The notes below the pieces were generated by a model, which saw only the letters and a program-made list of their open reading frames with translations, was not told the DNA's origin and ran no database searches. Position numbers and translations under genes: made by a program. Below are positions 34,354-47,322 of a stretch of 64,000 bases of DNA, one piece after another. Source of the DNA: Hymenopellis radicata (taxonomy: Eukaryota; Basidiomycota; Agaricomycetes; Agaricales; Physalacriaceae). The stretch lies in NCBI GenBank assembly GCA_015501595.1, contig JADNRX010000046.1:161456-225455 (forward strand). Direction: 5' to 3'. Within the stretch, counting starts at the first letter, position 1; each line of letters opens with the position of its first letter.

Positions 34354-35500
34354 CTAGGAAGAAAGAGTCTCATGAGGTTGTGGGACCCCAGAAATGGGGG
34401 GTGAAAGCATTTGGACGCCTGCAGGCCATCGCTCCCTCCTCAAATGAGTTACATTGCGTTGGAAACTGACCGAATTGCACTCACAGATAGGCAAGCATGC
34501 ACGAAATACACCTCTTGACAAAACAAGTTCGCTCACGATGATAGGTAACTTCCGAGTAAGACGAAAACAGGACCAAGATCGATGTCACCCTCAAAAATAC
34601 GCCAACGTGACGAATAGTCCGTCAGCATCGTGAAAGAAAACACGCTGAAGTCGGAGGGAGATTTGGAGCGCTCCATGATTGCTTCAAAGACCCGGGAAAC
34701 GAAGCGAAAGTTACGACCTTGAGCGAGACCAAACCGGTAATCCCTTTCATCGTTGCATATCCAACCTGGCGCCGCTATCCTGAGGCGCAGATTCTGCAAA
34801 GCAGGCAGGAAGGAAAACGTCGCGTTGTTTCTTCTGTTATTAAGGGCTGTGAAGAATCTACAATGGACCCCGTCGCATGTCATTCCGTTGGACCACGCGA
34901 CACGCATGTCGAGGATCTCGAGCATCGGAACGACGTCCAGTATTTGTAGAAACTCGGCGACCAATGTGAAGGTGTATGGCAACATCAGCGAAACCAGCGA
35001 GCCCAGGCAGGGAAGGTCAGGAAGAGAGGCTTGGAGTCGCGGGCGCAGAGGATAGAGTCGAGGGTTCGGCTGAGCGTGTCAGTCCCAACATAGCACAGCC
35101 ACAATCTCCATCGTCTTCCTATCATCGTCCGTCTGGAGCGTGCCGGTGAGAGAACCACTCGAGGACGACGTGTATCAAGTCTTCGTGGCTCTCGATAGCC
35201 TTAAGAGTGTCCCATCTCCTCGCCGCAAGCATGAAGGAATATCTCCAAGAGAATCTCGTTCGGTAGCCGCCTGAATGCTGACAGCGCCCCGGCGTGTTGG
35301 ACTGAGAGAGAATTCAGAGCATGGCGGCGTGCGCGCAGCAATTCCAGCGCGTTTTCCAGATTGTCGATGTCCTGTGCAATGCGCTCGTGTGCGAGATCGA
35401 GGTATTCCTTCGACGACGCGACAGAGGTGGCCTGGAGAGATGTAGGTTCGTTGTTATGGGAGAGAACGGTCTGAACGGTGCCATCTATAGCGTACGACTC
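34354..35500 (-). pseudogene. F-box/leucine-rich protein gene, block 1 copy (internal deletion)
   Basis: Homologous to the gene at 52836-55086. The 5' part (about 35.22-35.50 kb) keeps coiled-coil and F-box sequence (SAFRRLPNEI) and the 3' part (34533-34985) keeps leucine-rich sequence such as FLQILDVVPMLEILDMRVAW. The region between, which in block 2 runs from about 53.95 to 54.78 kb, is largely lost or scrambled, with a clean jump near 35213. The protein cannot be complete. F-box proteins normally recruit substrates to SCF ubiquitin ligases. Confidence 0.7.
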
Positions 35501-36458
35501 AATCCAGTGGGGCCGAAAAGAGCATACCGTTGGAATGGCAAGAGACGTGCAGTGGCCGTCAAAAGCAAGCCTGTGTGCCTCTTATATAGGGAGAAAGATA
35601 TCACGTTATGCTTCTGCCATTGTGGACCAAACTCGGTGATTCAAGGACACTCTTTCATGAGCTTCATAGGGCCCAAAATACGGTAGGACCTTCGAAAGAG
35701 ACAGATGAGGGCGAGTTCTACGAGGAGGAATATCATACACACGGTCATTCATTGAACTGAACGATGCGGCTCAGCTCCATAGGCTGCGCCACCAGACGTC
35801 ACGACTAGGGGAAACTGTCTTGAACGTCCGGACTGTGCGAATATTCACTATGCAATGTCGACGTGTTCACAAGAGCAGCTGAAAACGAGAAGCTCCTGTT
35901 CAAATCGACGCCTAGATAGAACATGAAAGAAGAACGAACACGAAAGAAGTAGCACGATGAATCGCTCGGTGGATGAGTCCGGAGATGAAAAAGGTTTCTT
36001 ACCTTGCACAAATCGTTCAATCAGAGCCGACATTTCCAAAGGAAAGGCGACAAACTACTCGCAGGACTCAGAACAGGCAGGTAAATCGTGTTTCAATTGA
36101 AATGATATGAAGCTCGAGAGGATGAAGTTCCAGAATGACGCGCTGGGAGAGCATCCGATATCGACCAGTCGTCCCGAGTCGCGCGTCGCTCGCCAGTGTG
36201 TACGTCCGCCTGTGTTCGAATGGCGAGTGAACATTGATGGTCGCGATAAAGCAGTTCGGTGAGTGGCTGTGCAGCCGATCTTCCTTCCTTGCAACGATTG
36301 CGTTCAATGCTGCCTCAACCGTTGACCGCTGCCTAGCTGTCGATGCCAGGTATTTCCTCATATATTTATTCCTATCATATGGCCTAATCTTTCTCTAGTA
36401 ACACAAGGAATGCGAGTATCATTCTTTTCTGAAATTGTTGCGAGAAACAGGAGCCTCT
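35501..36458. other. repeated intergenic interval upstream of the HAM1-like copy
   Basis: Matches 55.2-56.2 kb closely. It holds the region upstream of the F-box gene and the conserved upstream module of the HAM1-like copy, including GGCTGTGCAGCC and a TAGCTGTNRATGC word also found ahead of the copy at 19896. Short frames here show no coding character. Confidence 0.5.
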
Positions 36459-38757
36459 ATGGTCAGAGACGACGGCGTAAATCATCCTGCGATAGGTCGG
36501 AAAGGAAACTCATGGAGCTTGAAGGTTCACGCGTCACGAACTAGCGGCTCTTCCAAGGCGGTAGCCGTTCTCACCGCTCTTAAAGACGGCCAAAACGCGA
36601 AGGCCCACTCAGGAGGATTTATGAACTTACGTCCGTATTCGCGCCGGGCTAGACCAGTGCGTCCGTCTTTTTCCTGTCTGTATCAAACTCACTGCGGTTG
36701 CTAGATCCCACGCGCGGCCAATTGAGCAGTCGCCTCAGCCATCGATACTTTGGCGGTTGACGGAGAGACATGTGTGTCTCCCGGAAACTAATAGAATTCT
36801 CGAGCTTCATGTAGTGCCTCCCGCTCACACAATCGAACGAATCTACACATCAATCAATGTGCAATATGCAATGCCTTCCCCGCCGCTGCCTTCCTTTTCA
36901 TAGTCGCCAAAGTCGCCCAGGATGTATCAGCTTCAGCCATGCTGTCCTCCAAGCACGATGGCCAAAAAGTGGCGGAGGTGTCGGTTTTAGCCTGGTGGTG
37001 TACCAGTAGAGGCGAGGATGCTCCTGCATGCCGAGGTATACGGTTCGCTACCCAAGCGAGTTCCTCATGAGGGCTGCTGCATAGCAAGTCGTAAGTTCTT
37101 CTGATCATTTGGTTGGATTTGTGAGAACTGACGCGTGAAGACCACAGGATTTCTTCAAGTTCACGAGGCGCCTCCTCAGCTTTCTCGGCGCATATATGGA
37201 TGCGCAAGCTTCTGGAATGTGTCGCAGATGAGAGTCAAGTAGCAATCTCACATATGCCAGCATACATTCCCAACATATCTGCTCTTTTCGGACGGTTGGC
37301 TTCGATATCGCCAGCGTCACTGCTCACGCAGGCAGTCGACTATTTCCTTTCCAGGCGCACTGCCGCCGACATCTATTCGACAGAAACACTCATCCCCACG
37401 GACGCGCCAGATTACATTTCCTGTTAGTCGCAAAAGACTGATCTCTTCGACCACGCTGTATAACCGCCCTCGTTCCCATATCCACTCCCATATCTTCGGC
37501 TTCACGACATTCACTACCGAGCTCCGTGCCTTTGGCGAAGTTCTCCAGGACGGCACGATCACACCGCCGTTATGCGTTTTGTTGTCTTCTGTCATGGCGG
37601 ATGTCAAGGGCCATGTATCACAGAGCGACCGTGCCATTTTTAGGAAGGACGCAATTACCTCTGTCTGGACGGCGTTGGTGTCGTTCCTTGAGGGCGTGTT
37701 GGCATGGGCTTCATTGATCGACGAGGCTTGATCATCTCGATTCCCCGCGTGAAGGATACAGATGTGTCGGTGGAATCGGGGCTGGATGGTATCAGGAGGC
37801 TGATGAGGGTGTCCTTGACTTCGAAAGAGGATTCAGCCTTGGATGCGCGCGCGACCGGTCCATGCCCAGTTTTGTTCACGTCAAGCGATCGAACGAGATC
37901 TATCTGAACGTCTACAATTATGCGGTCTGTGCACAAGATCTATATACACGTTGAAGGATTATTGGCCGGCGAACACAGACAATCCTGGGTATTATCTTCG
38001 GTATGGCTCTCTATAGAGACGAGGGTGTGGTGGGAGTGGATATCTGTTTTGGTGGCGGATTGGACGAGGGAAGTATTGACTTGGTGGTCGACCTCGCCGG
38101 TGTGATGAAAGAGGAGGTTGATGCGCAGCTCTCTGTAGAGTCTGTGAAGGTCAATTCCGCCGCCGATGGCGGAATCGAGGGTGAATGGCCTACTAGCCAA
38201 TCCAGTTGTGCTACCGCTGGCGACGTGGTTCGTGAAGAAGCAAGTAGAAAGGATGCTGGAGGGTGTTATCAAGGCTGCCGTAGAGGAAATAGGATCGTTG
38301 GCGCAGGTCGTCGCCGTCGAGACGAAAGAGAACAAGAAGAGCATGTGGAGCGCTATCACGCATGTGATTTGGGACGTTACTTCCAGAGAGCAACGAAGAG
38401 ACGAGGGTGGAGCCCACGGTGTCCCTCTGGGGTGTTCAGATGGATATTGCGGCGGAGGGTGAGGAGCCAGATACTACGGCTGCGTTGGCAGTTGGAGTCG
38501 TGCCGCAGCTGCTTCCGGCGAAGGACGAGCCGGCACCATTAGAATCGCCGAGCGGGATGTATGAGAGGGCGGTGGATGAGATACACGTGGCTGAGGAGAG
38601 GGTTGTGGGAGAGGTTAGGAAGGCGGAAGTAGCGGTTAGGGAGGGTGCGGGTACGCTCCGGGAGGAGATGGATGATGCGCCTGAGAGGGTGGGGAGTGAA
38701 GTGGCGACGGTTGAACGGATATGTGGGTGGAGGAGTGATGCCTTTGGTATTGCATGA
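36459..38757 (+). pseudogene. HAM1-like gene copy in block 1 (decayed)
   Basis: Starts with ATGGTCAGAGACGACGGCG, aligning to exon 1 of the intact-start copies, where the Cys-rich lipidation signal has been lost. The next pieces match the conserved AVAV exon 1 helix at 36.56 kb, the helical middle at 37.1-37.7 kb, IPRVKDTDVSVESGLDG near 37.75 kb, YRDEGVVGVDICFGGG at about 38.01 kb, FVKKQVERMLEGVIKAAVEE near 38.23 kb, and an open C-terminal end at 38407-38757. Frame changes occur at least every few hundred bases, and the helical N-terminal part is shortened. It ends ~300 bases from the convergent DUF6535 copy 3. Confidence 0.75.
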
Positions 38758-39055
38758 TTGAGGTGTGGTGAGTGGGTTCTGTTTTCCGCCGTTTAAAGGT
38801 GCCATGCTATCGTCAACTGGTACTTACGATAATCTTAGCATTCTACTTTGAATCATGGGCAGCAATTAATTCTCGACGAGACTAGCGGAAACTATGTTCA
38901 CTTGTTCGCGGCAATCATACTAGATGACACTTTCTTCATAATGTACAGTTGTGTGATACTGATCAGTTACCTACCTACCTTCTTCCTAGTCATACACTCT
39001 GAATCCGTTTTCACTCCTGTACAGCCGTCGCGGTGCGTCCCACTCTTCTTTCCAG

Positions 39056-42000
39056 TTAGCGTCCGTCTGATCTCATCCCAGCGGATGACTGCTCAATTCC
39101 TACCGCCGAATCCTGTCCTTGCGCGCTATCGAGATCGTTTTTGAACGCCTGCCACCGCATACTCAGTTCTTCCTGAAGTTGGCAGTGTTCATCCTGGCGA
39201 AGGCCTCTCAGGAGAGATATGCCCCCGTCATATTTTTTCAAACCCTCCCAGTATTCGCTCTCCGGCCGTATCATGTCTGTTACGAGGACCTCGACATCCC
39301 GCAGAGCCTCTTTGCTCAATGCACCCGAGTCTCCTGACCAAAGATCCCGTAGAATTTTATTCATATCTGGTTCGAGTAGCCAACCTATCTCGTACGCCGA
39401 GATAGTATATTCAATCACGGAAGGAAGCGAAAGCACAAGGATAGTGACCAATGCTAGAGGGCGACCGCCAGAGAGATACTGCTGATTCTCGTTCAACTCC
39501 TTGTTCAAAGTCCCGTTCGCTGTGTCTTCGTGTGATCGCATGACACTGGCGGAAGATGTGCAGACCACGGCAATGTAGCGCGCGAAGAGAGAATAGACTG
39601 GGGGATAGCGGTGGTAAGGAAAGAGGTAACTCAGGAGATTATTTGTGCGAATGGATTCGAAAGCCTGGGGAAGATAACACAGAATGCCAGCTTCCGCCAT
39701 CGTAGCTGCCGGCACAATGTAATGATAGATATCATCCGAAAGTGAATCCTCCTTCAGCACAGGTGCAAGCAATGATGAGATAAACACTGGTGAGAACCAC
39801 TGCTTGTAAAAGTCCTCATAGTACATGTCATTAAACATAAAATTTGCCATGAGTGGCAAGGCTTCTTTTCGAATGTGATCCAGATCAATCCATTTGGATG
39901 GGATAGGCAGATCCGAGAACAACTGAGTGATTACATGGGAAATGATATGGTGTTTTCCATTTTCTCGAGCATTAAGTTGAAGATCTAGAAAAGATGACAG
40001 TATTTCATAGACTGCTCTGTGCAGGGTGTTCCGTGCAGCAGGATACTTCTGATCATCCCAATAGAGTTCTTCATGTAGGGCTATAAAACGATAATAATTC
40101 AGAATAGCAATCTGAATTCGAAATCCTATATGCTCTATAGATGACCAGTTGAAATGCATAGGAATTTGAATATTCTTTGCAGACTCATAGGCCAGTGCAT
40201 CAGTGACCCCGGGGTCAAAAGAGGATAGTGCACCATGCAGAACCTTCGCAATTGCATTATTTAAGTCCTCATGACCAAAAAGAGCTTTGTAGGTCACCTT
40301 ATTACTGTTGGGAATATCAGCATTGAGTGTGGTGTTGAAAGAGTTCAAGATAGAATGTGGAGTGGTGCAAAGACAGAGAAATAGTGTCATCTCCCAAGGC
40401 TTAAAGGGCTGTTTCAAAAGATGAGGATCCATGGATATTGTTGGCCGCAGTTGATGATGACTATAGTAGTAGGATAACACACTTTGAAAAAAGCGCAACC
40501 ACACCTCTGGATGAAGGAGCAGCTTAGGATTCCGGAGTGCCCTCTCAGCTTCAATCACTGGATACAATCTGAGCACAATGGCATAAGCTACAAATTGTGG
40601 TAGCCTCCACACACTGCTTGTCTGCAGACTACTTGACAGGATCCTCTTCTGTTCAATAGACAGTTTATATCCTATGACAACAGTAGCTCGCAAAATGCGC
40701 TCAAGCTTCTGACTGGCAGATTGAAAGCACTCAGGATTATTACTAGCATCACTGAGCTGAATGCTCAAGCTGCTCAATTCTTGAGAGTCTGGAGAAACCC
40801 ATACTATTGGTAAGACTAAGGGATGTTTTTTATGTATGTATTTGAATGGGAAACCACCTCTTGCTTGGTGAATGAGACTCCGAGCTGTACTGTTTGCCTG
40901 TGGTATTGATCATGCACCGTAAGACGTGAATGGCTAGTGAATAGCCCGGGTCGGAGCACCCGGTCCGGGTCACGGATGCGGGTGGGTCAGGGTCCGGGTA
41001 GGGGTCTCGGTCCGAGAACCCGCTGTAACCCGCGTCACCCTTTCTTACCCGTGCGGTAGTCCAGTTGGGCCACATGTTGTAATACAATTAGAGTACATAT
41101 ATTTGTATGTAAATTATCGAATTTATTTGGGCTTAAACGAGCCCAAAGTCGTCGAGAAACGACGTGGCGAAAGAATTTCCATGATCGCCGAGCTGGCCGA
41201 TCGTCCCGGCAGTTGCCGGATAACGATCGATCCGCTCAGATCTCAGTGGTCTCCCTCTTACCACCACAGCACGACCTTTGTGTCGTGCTCGTCGGCCCCA
41301 GAAATTTTCCTGGGGCTTCTCTGATTAGTTTTCTTACTTCTGCTTCGCTCCCCTGTCGCGGCTTGGCTTTGCGCCGGCTGCTACGCCCTCGGATACGTTC
41401 CGGGGTTATATCTTGCGCTTGTCTTCGCGACGGCGCCCTTTTGGACTGCGTAAGCCCTCAGGACGAGGCCGCCTTGCTCTTGGATATCGGGCGCCGACTT
41501 GACTTGGCTCAGTGCCCGCCGCTGCACCCTCGGATACACTCCGGGGCGCATTCTGCGCTTGTGCGACACACGTCTAATCAACTTCCGCGACGCGTAAGCC
41601 CTTGCAATAAGGCCGCCATACTGGGATGACGATGCTGGCGTCGGCGACGATGACAGGTGACGACCTTGCGGGCTGGAGGGCGTCGCGGACGCATCCCGCC
41701 CACAACGGTGCGCATTTATCTAACTGTTTTATTCTAATGTTCCTTCAGCTATGTCTACCTCTCCTGTCCTGCGTCGCCGCGCTCTCCCTCGGCTCGCCCC
41801 ATCTTCTCGCGCCGTTCTCCCCAATCTCCCCCACATATTCTCCCCACGATGTACCACCGTTGTGTCCCTTCCCTGTTGTATAACAACAGGGTGGGCATCA
41901 ATTATGTGCGTCGTGTGCGTCGTGCACGTCGCTACCCCCTGCGCAATTGCTCGGGGAGTCAGCGGCGGGCACGAAGAGGAGTCCTGAGCCCAACCCGAGA

Positions 42001-43407
42001 CTATTCTGGCGGGTAACCCGCACCCGCACCGCGGGACCGGGTAAGTCGAGGGTACGGGTAGGGGTTCCGACCGAAATACCCTCGGGACACCCGCGCTACT
42101 CACTATGAATGGCATACTCGGGTCTGCGACTGATGACAGCAGATTCTTCATCACGAATGAAAAGTGGAAAGTCATTATATGTTTGCCACATAGTGTCAAA
42201 CATAACTCCAAGGGGCACACTCCGAGCCCCAGAAGAGTGAGCATCAAGCAGAACCTTAGCAGTTGCCTTAACGACTCTCAAGGTAAGCCTGGGCATTGTA
42301 TGCAGCATGACAAAGAGAAAATTTGCCAGTGGTGTTCTATAAGGACACTGCAAATAGATAACAGATATGGCATGACTGACAAAATAAGCCACATAAGTAA
42401 TTCCAGCAAGTGAGCCGGTGATGTAGGCAAGGGGTAGGTATAGTTGGATAAGATAAACCGTTAAGCCAACAAAGAACAGGCCTAGAGATAGATGCAAAAA
42501 GATGGGAAGTGTTCCAATAATGTACGAGACACCCCATTTCTCGTAGCCATCATACCGATACTGTCGTATCATGCAACGGTCGCGGGGAGTTCCAGATGAC
42601 ACTGTTGCCATATATTGGTGCATCCATTGCTTGACGAGGGAAGCAATGAGTGCTGTGATCAAGCTGAGGGATAAGCTGATGTACCACAGCCCATTAACCC
42701 AAATGTATGACTGGCTCGGCACGAAAGGGATAGCGGGGGATGGAGACACCGGAGCGAGATCAACAGATGATCCATTCCCAATCGCGCGCTGGACAACCAG
42801 AAGTTCGTACATGATGGACGAGGACAGCTGAGTATAATCCGGTTGCAGCTGTGCGGAAACCAGCACAAGAAACGATGTAACCACAGCTGAGAACAGACCA
42901 GCCTAATGTCTTGATTAAGCATGGGATGTGTCGAAAGGACTGAAGACACTCACGAAAACAAGGAGGACATCTACGGTATCCCTATTATCTTCCGACAGAT
43001 CCGCATCGAATATTGCAAACTCATCGGCACACATTCTCCACACACGAGCATTCGGTGCAGTTTCCTCGTTGATGGGATCGGGGGCGTACTTCGCCTCGTA
43101 GTCGAGGGGATCAAGGACTGACAGACTTGATCAGCAAGGGAAGACTGGGAAACAAAACAAACTCACTCCTGGTTGCGCCCGTAGGCGGAGTGCGGGCATC
43201 GGTCGATAAACCGAAAAACTTGTCATTCCTGCGGCGACGCTTGGATGGTAGGACTGGAGCGATATCAACAGCTCCTCCATCATGCATCTCACTGTCCTCC
43301 GATTCAGAAGACTCTTCGGACTCCGCCTGCACTGCTGTAGCAGCGCGACGGCGCTCTGATGGCACATTCGTCGGCACTTCGTCGTCAGTGTTAGAGACAA
43401 CAGGCAT
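39056..43407 (-). pseudogene. DUF6535 membrane protein gene, copy 3 (split by a hAT-type element)
   Basis: Exon 1 43167-43407, exon 2 42954-43117 (full 164 bases), exon 3 from 42902. The membrane part (42.1-42.9 kb) is open with SLSLITALIASLVKQW and LSLGLFFVGLTVYLIQL. A 1171-base insertion at 40935-42105 interrupts it. Beyond that the frame is open for 573 codons down to 39056 (GILCYLPQAFESIRTNNLLS, ending GMRSDGR). One extra base near 40.9 kb adds a probable frameshift. This copy is the most diverged of the four in the middle and C-terminal region, with many amino-acid changes but few stops, so it probably evolved under constraint before the insertion. Confidence 0.85.
40935..42105. mobile_element. 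1171-base non-autonomous hAT-type element
   Basis: Flanked by an exact 8-base duplication TGAATGGC (40927-40934 and 42106-42113); sister copies have a single site (TCAATGGCATACTCGGG). Inverted ends begin TAGTGAATAGCCCGGGT and TAGTGAGTAGCGCGGGT. Both ends are packed with CGGGT/ACCCG words, a common subterminal-repeat pattern for hAT transposase binding. The interior is GC-rich and has no transposase-like frame. An 8-base target duplication is the hAT hallmark. Confidence 0.9.
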
Positions 43408-44229
43408 GAAGGGTACAAAGACGTGGGCTAAGCTGAGGGTGGATGGGGTCGTCGTGGAAGATGCAACGATACTTTTACAGAACCGGTGACGTGAAGGCTG
43501 TCAGTCAGTGTGAATGCCCACCGTACCAGTGCACCTTCCGACCAATCGCGTTAACGCCTTATCAAGAAGCAGAATGGGCTTTGATATTGGATCCAATAGA
43601 CGTGTTGGGGGACTGTATAATTAGATACGCACCAAACTGTCGACATAGCCAATCAAGGAAGTGGGAACAGTTGTGGCGAAACCTGTGCCACAGCCGCTGA
43701 GCGAATATCCACTATGCAGAATGCCGACGGGTTTCATGAGAGGGAACATACCGCTTGCGGGACTGACTCGGAGAACAGGCAGATAAATCGCGTTTCCAGG
43801 CCACTTGACGGTTTCCCGGAAAGATAACCTCTAGAAAGGTCGACGTCAGGAGTGACACGCTAGCGCAATATTGTGTATTCACCACCAGATGAACCATTTG
43901 TCGGCGTTTGTTTTCGTACCATTCAATGGTGTTGCGGCCACATTCAGCGGGGAACTATGCGACAATTATAAAATTGAGATAACGCGAATGGGGATTGAAG
44001 GTCCAGCGTGACGCGCTGCATGAACATACCATCTCGACTAGTCATCCTGAAAGGCGCGTCGCTCGCCATTGTGTACGTCGGATATGATGGTCGTTTAGTA
44101 CAGCACTCTGAGTGGCTGTGCAGCCGACCTTGCGTGCGACGATCATGTTGCCTGCATAGACAGCAATGCCCGTCGCCCGATACTTTATTTGCTATGGACT
44201 ACTCTGCTCCCAGTAGTCCAAGGATACTT

Positions 44230-45160
44230 ACTCATGGTGAAAACCACTGTTTTCTGCCTCGCCAACATTGACAAGAAACCGTAGCTTCCAAGTATACCTT
44301 GTGCTGTGGACGAAGACATCGGCAAACTTCAACGGGAAAGGACAATTCGCGAAGGTCACACGAACCGGCCGTTACCCTCCACAACCAACCCGATGGTATT
44401 ACACGTTGAACGTATTGGAGGAGAAGCAGCGTAGGACCAGAACAGAATTCGAAGAACCACCAGGACGGAAATGTCGCTGGTGATACTACGCAGGAGGATA
44501 TGCGAGTGCGTCTTTTGATTATCTTGGCCTGCATAAGCTAATCGCGGCTGCTAGTTGATGATTCATAGTCGTCGCCCTCAAATCTGAGGCAGCCGTCTCG
44601 TACTTGGGTACCTCGGATGAAAATCTGCGTCTCTATAGTACCGCGCCCATATGACGCAGCACGACTATGCACATCCGCATGTACGACTTCCCTCCATCCA
44701 GGATATACGTCTTCATCGTCTCCACGCATTCCGTTTTCCCCCCTGCCTAATCGCCTACAGCGTCACACAGTTTGGAGACAGGCGGATACATCAACAGAGG
44801 CGTGGAGGCTTTGTAGCAAGTGTTGCGGAGGACGACGTCGGTTCCCACTTTTGGGGATTCTGCCCGCCGAAGGCTCGTCTTGAAGACGACAGCCAATTAG
44901 TTTCTCGTGTCAACACCTTGCTCGTAAGCGCTTTCAATCTTAACCTATTCTTTGGAACTCATTCTGTGTATCCGCGAAGCTCAAGCTATCGAGGTGCTTC
45001 TCCACCTTCAGGACGAATCTTTTTCAAGTGAGCCACGAGGACCAACTCGAATGGAGGAGCATATAGCGGCCGTTCAATACGCACTCGGTGACCATGCGTG
45101 CTCTTCTGGAACGGCTGACTTCTGGGCAATCGCCGTAGCCGTTGCTGCAGGCAGTCTTTT
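44230..45160 (+). pseudogene. HAM1-like 5' fragment (block 2)
   Basis: Contains recognisable degenerate exon 1 and helical-domain DNA. A segment near 44.58 kb matches the EAAVCVASDTSEA region of copy 2, and 44.93-45.13 kb matches the part coding for TLPDEIQKATERLMHPFEYA and the following LGDMRAILERLASGK (CACTCGGTGACCATGCG, GAACGGCTGACTTCTGGG). No continuous frame and no C-terminal domain. Confidence 0.6.
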
Positions 45161-45289
45161 ATTCTCGGCTTTAAGGAACGCGTTACAAGCCCATATATCG
45201 CGTCGCATATTGCGCATGACGGTTGAAACGTTGACCGTTGACAGCAACCGGATCGGGCCGCAGCCGATCGACCACCATGACCTGTCAGG

Positions 45290-45957
45290 CTGTCGCCGTA
45301 TCGTCTGCTCGTCGCCCTCGCCGTCGTCGATGACCTCCCGCTCGCGGTCGCCGCCTTTGTCGGCGCATCGGAAATGGTACGTGGAATCACCAGCTAACGT
45401 GTCTTGCTCACGTTAAGCTGGGTCGTAGGAAGAAACCCGGACAATCATTGGCGGCCACATCGTCGGCTGTCCACCTACTATGGACTGGTCACTTTGGCTG
45501 CTGGTAGCGGTATTCCTCTCAATCGCTTGCTCAAAACTCTGCCTTGACGACTGGTCATGCACAAGTTAACGATGATATACTGTTGGACAACGTAGCTGGT
45601 GCGTTATTTGGGGGTTCCTCCTGTTCGATTTACGTCTGATCGAAAACTAGTAGAAGGTGCACTTGATCAAGACCGCCATTCGTTCCCCGCCAATGCCAAA
45701 CCCGCAGATTTTGAACCCAGCATTTGCATGCTCTTCCAAGAAGGGCTGCTACCTATACTCGAGTATCGCACTATCAGCGACGACTACGGTGCGCATATAG
45801 TCGGCCCGAATAGACTACTTGTTTTTAACACCCAAATTGCAGAGTGTAGCGATGTTTATATCCGCTCTATGAATGCGCGAGTAGATACGCCTTACACCAG
45901 TACGCGACGCCTTGAATACGGATTCCGTCGGCATCAACAACGCATATACTCTCGTTT
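45290..45957 (+). CDS. hypothetical multi-exon gene, block 2 copy
   Basis: Counterpart of 29033-29705. The putative start codon of block 1 is changed here (CTGTCGCCGTATCG instead of ATGTCGCCATATCG), so it may lack a start. The later exon around 45.6-45.9 kb is nearly identical (VRYLGVPPVRFTSDRKLVEG, HIVGPNRLLVFNTQIAECSD). Not recognised; may be a decayed gene. Confidence 0.3.
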
Positions 45958-46536
45958 GAGGACGATTTTGCCATTGGAGGGTGAGCTACCTAATATGTCT
46001 ATCCCTTAGGGGATACTCATCGCAGCAGTTCTTCTAGGCCTTCCCGCACTACACTGCCCAATGTACAATTACAGCTCAATCAGAACCGTAGTAGTAGTAA
46101 GCATGTTCGCTGTTATTTTGTTTTTGTCGGATATGAATGTTCGCCAGAAGGCCTTCCTACTGCAAGTCGACCTTGATTAATCCAAATTGCCTGGCTCACA
46201 GAAGCCTAGACCCTCTACCCGCAGGTCAGATCGCATGCAAATGAGAGTCTGACGTGCTCTTGGCCGTCGTCCGTGATATCCAATGGCATATCCCCAATCT
46301 CCATCTTCCGACGACGCGTATCAGTCGCTTTCCTCTGCCACTCACGTAACATTGGCGATTTTGGATGCCGCTGTGTGTTATCGGGCAGCGTCTGTCTCCG
46401 TACAACGCGACGAAGGAGATCAGTAGGCGGGGATCAGGAGGGAGTTAATTCGCGGACGCTGAGGATGAATGACGGTAAAGGACAAGAGAATCACGTCCCT
46501 CTTCTGCTCCTTCGTCTTGAGCCGCCCTCTCAGACG

Positions 46537-47180
46537 TCAGTTCACCGGCGGTGGTCGGCTGTTTTTGGCCATCGGATGGGTAGAACCGTTTTCAAGAAGG
46601 TAGCCTATCGCCATGTCCAAGTAGTCCTTGCTCATCTTGACTGTGCGTTGTTCGAGGAGGAGATGGACATTGTGCAGCGAGACTCTAGAGCACACGGGTG
46701 AGAAGGGTTGCCGGTCGAGTCGACACTTACGCCCCAGCCTGTGCCGTACCGCAGCCAGATTCACGACAGACGAGGGAATATCGTTTGTCAATGTCATGGT
46801 TCATTGTTCCCAATACGCGCGCGCCTCAACACACGGCAGTCCAGGTCTTTCGATATCTTCTTTATGGTCGCGGCAGTGCAAGTATGGTTCCGAAATAACT
46901 GAATAGATGTGTTCGCACGCATCCCCCCTCGAAAGCGCTCAACTTTGGCGGTGGCGTGGAAGAGTCGCATTCTAGGCTGGTGTACGACACGTTGAAATTC
47001 TTCCACGATGATGTCCGTCTCATCATGTGCGTTGGAGGACGATGCAGGAGGACTCAGAGATACGTACGCGAAGGTGGCGCGGTAACCTGGATGAAAGTTG
47101 TGTCGACTCTGACACGGAAGAGAAGAAACGGCGAAATGGAATACCACTCCGACGTGCTTGATTAGGAATACCGGTAACAT
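46537..47180 (-). CDS. uncertain hypothetical frames, block 2 copy
   Basis: Counterpart of 30296-30912. One frame (46794-47180) includes SSNAHDETDIIVEEFQRVVH and continues to a stop; a second (46537-46797) overlaps its end in another frame. Either a frameshifted relic or chance frames. Not recognised. Confidence 0.25.
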
Positions 47181-47322
47181 GGATGCATGCTGCAGTGGTG
47201 TGTGGCGGGTGATACAAACAGTCCTTAGGTGTACGGCGGAACGGAAGAAACTAACGCTACAGCGGAATGTCCGGAAATGTAATAGATGGTGTTAGCTATT
47301 CAAGGGCGTGAGCGTGGCGTAG

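Larger units (their letters stand above)
27576..42902. repeat. tandem array block 1 (about 15.3 kb)
   Basis: Runs between equivalent points of the DUF6535 intron 2 (GTCTTGATTAAGCATGGGAT at about 27.58 and 42.91 kb). The next block is 42.90-61.30 kb, in the same orientation and gene order. Compared with block 2 it lacks about 0.75 kb of HAM1-like fragment near 28.9 kb, about 0.43 kb near 31.42 kb and about 0.3 kb within the F-box gene. It carries an extra hAT-type element at 40935-42105. Confidence 0.85.

Noticed and set aside
35805..36361. Minus-strand frames of 63-97 codons upstream of the F-box gene
   Set aside because: They overlap one another in different frames, change between the two block copies and coincide with the conserved upstream module of the HAM1-like copy.
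41213..41629. 138-codon frame inside the hAT-type element
   Set aside because: GC-rich chance frame rich in Arg, Ser and Leu; no zinc finger or dimerisation region.
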